Below, piece by piece: positions 4,257 to 5,599 of a DNA stretch of 5,599 nt. The notes under the pieces were generated by a model. That model did not search any database. It was not told the DNA's origin and worked only from the letters and a program-made list of their open reading frames with translations. A program made the translations under genes and the position numbers. Source of the stretch: Candidatus Mesolinea sp. UBA5823 (lineage in GTDB: Bacteria > Chloroflexota > Anaerolineae > Anaerolineales > Anaerolineaceae); the NCBI GenBank assembly GCA_002417685.1, contig DICP01000013.1:3205-8803 (forward strand), written 5' to 3'. Numbering within the stretch: the stretch's first letter is position 1; every line of letters starts with the position of its first letter.

Positions 4257-5599
4257 ATGAACCGACGGACCCCACCCATTCGCTGGGCAGCAATCTTCAT
4301 GCTTACCATGACCTTTTTCCTCACTACGATGGAGTTGGTGCGTTATGCCAGTTTCCGAGCTCGATTCCCTTTAGGTATGCAGATTGCCGGTGTTCCTGTT
4401 GGCGGTCTAACTTATGAAGAAGCCGCAGACCGTTTGGTCCAGGTTTATCATGCCCCTATTGAACTACTCTACGAGGATGCACGCATCCAAGTTCGTCCAG
4501 CAACCCTTGGCTTTGAGCTCAAGCTAGAAAATATGCTGGCAGCTGCAGATAAACAGCGCGTTGCCCAATCATTTTGGGCTGGTTTTTGGAATTACCTTTG
4601 GAATCGGCCAATGAGCTCTCAAGATATTCCCTTGCAAGCGGAATTTGACGAACAACGCATGCAACACTTCCTCGAGAACGAGATTGCCATTCGCTATGAC
4701 CGCCCTGCTTTACCGCCCATGCCGCTGGCTGGTGAAAGTGCTTTTTATCCAGGTCAGCCAGGCACTGAAATCAACTACGAAGTTTCGATTCAACGCATTA
4801 AACAAGCCTTGGTCTCCAGCGAAAATCGGGTGGTAAGGATGGAAATTCAACAGACCCAAGCTCCCCGCCCAACGATTGATGTCTTGGAAATTATGCTCAA
4901 AGATATTATCGAGACTTCACTCTTTGACGGCTTGGTTGAACTTTACCTCAAAGACCTTCAAAATGGCTTAGTGTTGCATTTTACCCATAACCGAATAGAT
5001 GAAGAAGAAATTCCAGTCAATATCGCTTATTCCTCGTGGAGCACTATTAAAATTCCAGTGATGGTTTCGGCTTTTCGCCGGATCTCCGCACCTTATGACC
5101 CTAACGACCTGACATTAATGGAGCAAATGATTGAGCGCTCAGATAATGACTCCACAGATTCACTCGCCAAAGCGGTCATTGACCCAACCTTTGCGCCTAT
5201 GGAAGTTACTGAGGACATGAAGTTACTTGGGATCGAAAATACATACTGGGCTGGCTTTTTTACACCTGGATCGCCTATGCTGCAGGATTACAAAACCCCA
5301 GCGAACCAGCGTACAGATTTCTCCACAGAACCCGACCGCTACGCCCAAACCACGCCACAAGACTTGGGCTTGCTGCTCGAAGATATCTATTATTGCGCTA
5401 AGGATTATGGCGGATCCTTCCCACTGGCTTTTAATGGGGAGATAACTCAAGAGGAATGCCAGCTGATGGTAGATTACTTAGCCTTGAATAAGATCGGAGT
5501 ACTCATACAGGCTGGTGTACCCGCCGATGTCACCGTCGCACATAAGCATGGTTGGGCTTATGAAGTTGATGATGGTTACATTCACACTATTGCAGATGC
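4257..5599 (+). CDS. Membrane-anchored beta-lactamase/penicillin-binding-fold serine hydrolase (3' end outside window)
   Basis: An open frame of 447 codons runs from ATG 4257 off the window edge. A short basic N-terminus (MNRRTPPIRW) leads into one hydrophobic segment at about residues 10-28 with no obvious cleavage site, so it is probably a signal anchor with the rest outside the membrane. Residues 40-60 (GMQIAGVPVGGLTYEEAADRL) and 163-172 (FYPGQPGTEI) resemble the two halves of the YoaR/VanW-type putative peptidoglycan-binding domain. From about residue 195 follows a class A beta-lactamase-like domain (Beta-lactamase2 type): STIK (Ser262 nucleophile, Lys265), SDN (295-297), TTPQDL (365-370) and HKHGW (429-433), where KHG stands for KTG/KSG. 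SxxK to SDN is 33 residues, against about 60 in true class A enzymes, and no ExxLN omega-loop motif is evident, so the family resemblance does not show antibiotic hydrolysis. A peptidoglycan-related peptidase, esterase or binding role is as likely. The gene is divergent from mtnA, across the MITE-like element. Confidence 0.85.
   Translation, partial: MNRRTPPIRWAAIFMLTMTFFLTTMELVRYASFRARFPLGMQIAGVPVGGLTYEEAADRLVQVYHAPIELLYEDARIQVRPATLGFELKLENMLAAADKQRVAQSFWAGFWNYLWNRPMSSQDIPLQAEFDEQRMQHFLENEIAIRYDRPALPPMPLAGESAFYPGQPGTEINYEVSIQRIKQALVSSENRVVRMEIQQTQAPRPTIDVLEIMLKDIIETSLFDGLVELYLKDLQNGLVLHFTHNRIDEEEIPVNIAYSSWSTIKIPVMVSAFRRISAPYDPNDLTLMEQMIERSDNDSTDSLAKAVIDPTFAPMEVTEDMKLLGIENTYWAGFFTPGSPMLQDYKTPANQRTDFSTEPDRYAQTTPQDLGLLLEDIYYCAKDYGGSFPLAFNGEITQEECQLMVDYLALNKIGVLIQAGVPADVTVAHKHGWAYEVDDGYIHTIAD

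Noticed and set aside
5223..5450. Short open frames on both strands of this stretch
   Set aside because: Both are shadows of the long rightward serine hydrolase frame, which continues across the region with a matching TTPQDL block.
1..5599. CRISPR array, tRNA or rRNA genes
   Set aside because: No regularly spaced repeats, cloverleaf with T-loop GTTCRANNC, or rRNA-like conserved blocks were seen. The non-coding space is limited to short gaps and the 3956-4256 element region.

Overview
The window reads as a bacterial chromosome segment of moderate GC (by eye somewhat under 50%). Gene content and protein style point to a member of Chloroflexota, probably Anaerolineae. The hints are a short archaeal/Thermotoga-type adenosylhomocysteinase beside a PfkB-type nucleoside kinase, and a membrane-anchored protein joining a YoaR/VanW-type N-terminus to a beta-lactamase-like domain. 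This placement is an inference from gene style, not a search result.

Layout. Positions 1-174 hold the C-terminal end of RecA (+). An 83-base gap with no convincing terminator leads to a 79-residue GlsB/YeaQ/YmgE-type membrane protein (258-497, +). A perfect 12-bp hairpin (536-565) sits between that gene and the converging operon and can end transcription from both sides. Reading leftward from a good sigma-70-type promoter (3927-3955, minus strand) come mtnA (methylthioribose-1-phosphate isomerase), a PfkB-family kinase that is probably an adenosine kinase, and ahcY (adenosylhomocysteinase). mtnA and the kinase overlap by ATGA; the kinase and ahcY are 20 bases apart. Positions 3956-4256 are non-coding and contain a MITE-like element of about 233 bp with 14-bp perfect terminal inverted repeats and a 7-9 bp flanking direct repeat. 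From 4257 to the window end a rightward gene, cut off by the window edge, encodes a membrane-anchored serine-hydrolase-fold protein.

How the genes work together. The leftward operon handles both by-products of S-adenosylmethionine use. AhcY splits S-adenosylhomocysteine into homocysteine and adenosine, the kinase would remove adenosine as AMP and pull that reversible reaction forward, and MtnA acts on methylthioribose-1-phosphate derived from methylthioadenosine. No MTA phosphorylase and no later methionine-salvage enzyme is in the window.

The least ordinary parts are the MITE-like element placed directly upstream of the operon promoter, a small GC hairpin followed by six T residues in the mtnA leader, and the beta-lactamase-like protein, which has SxxK and SDN motifs but KHG in place of KTG/KSG. 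I found no evidence for a wholly new multi-gene system.
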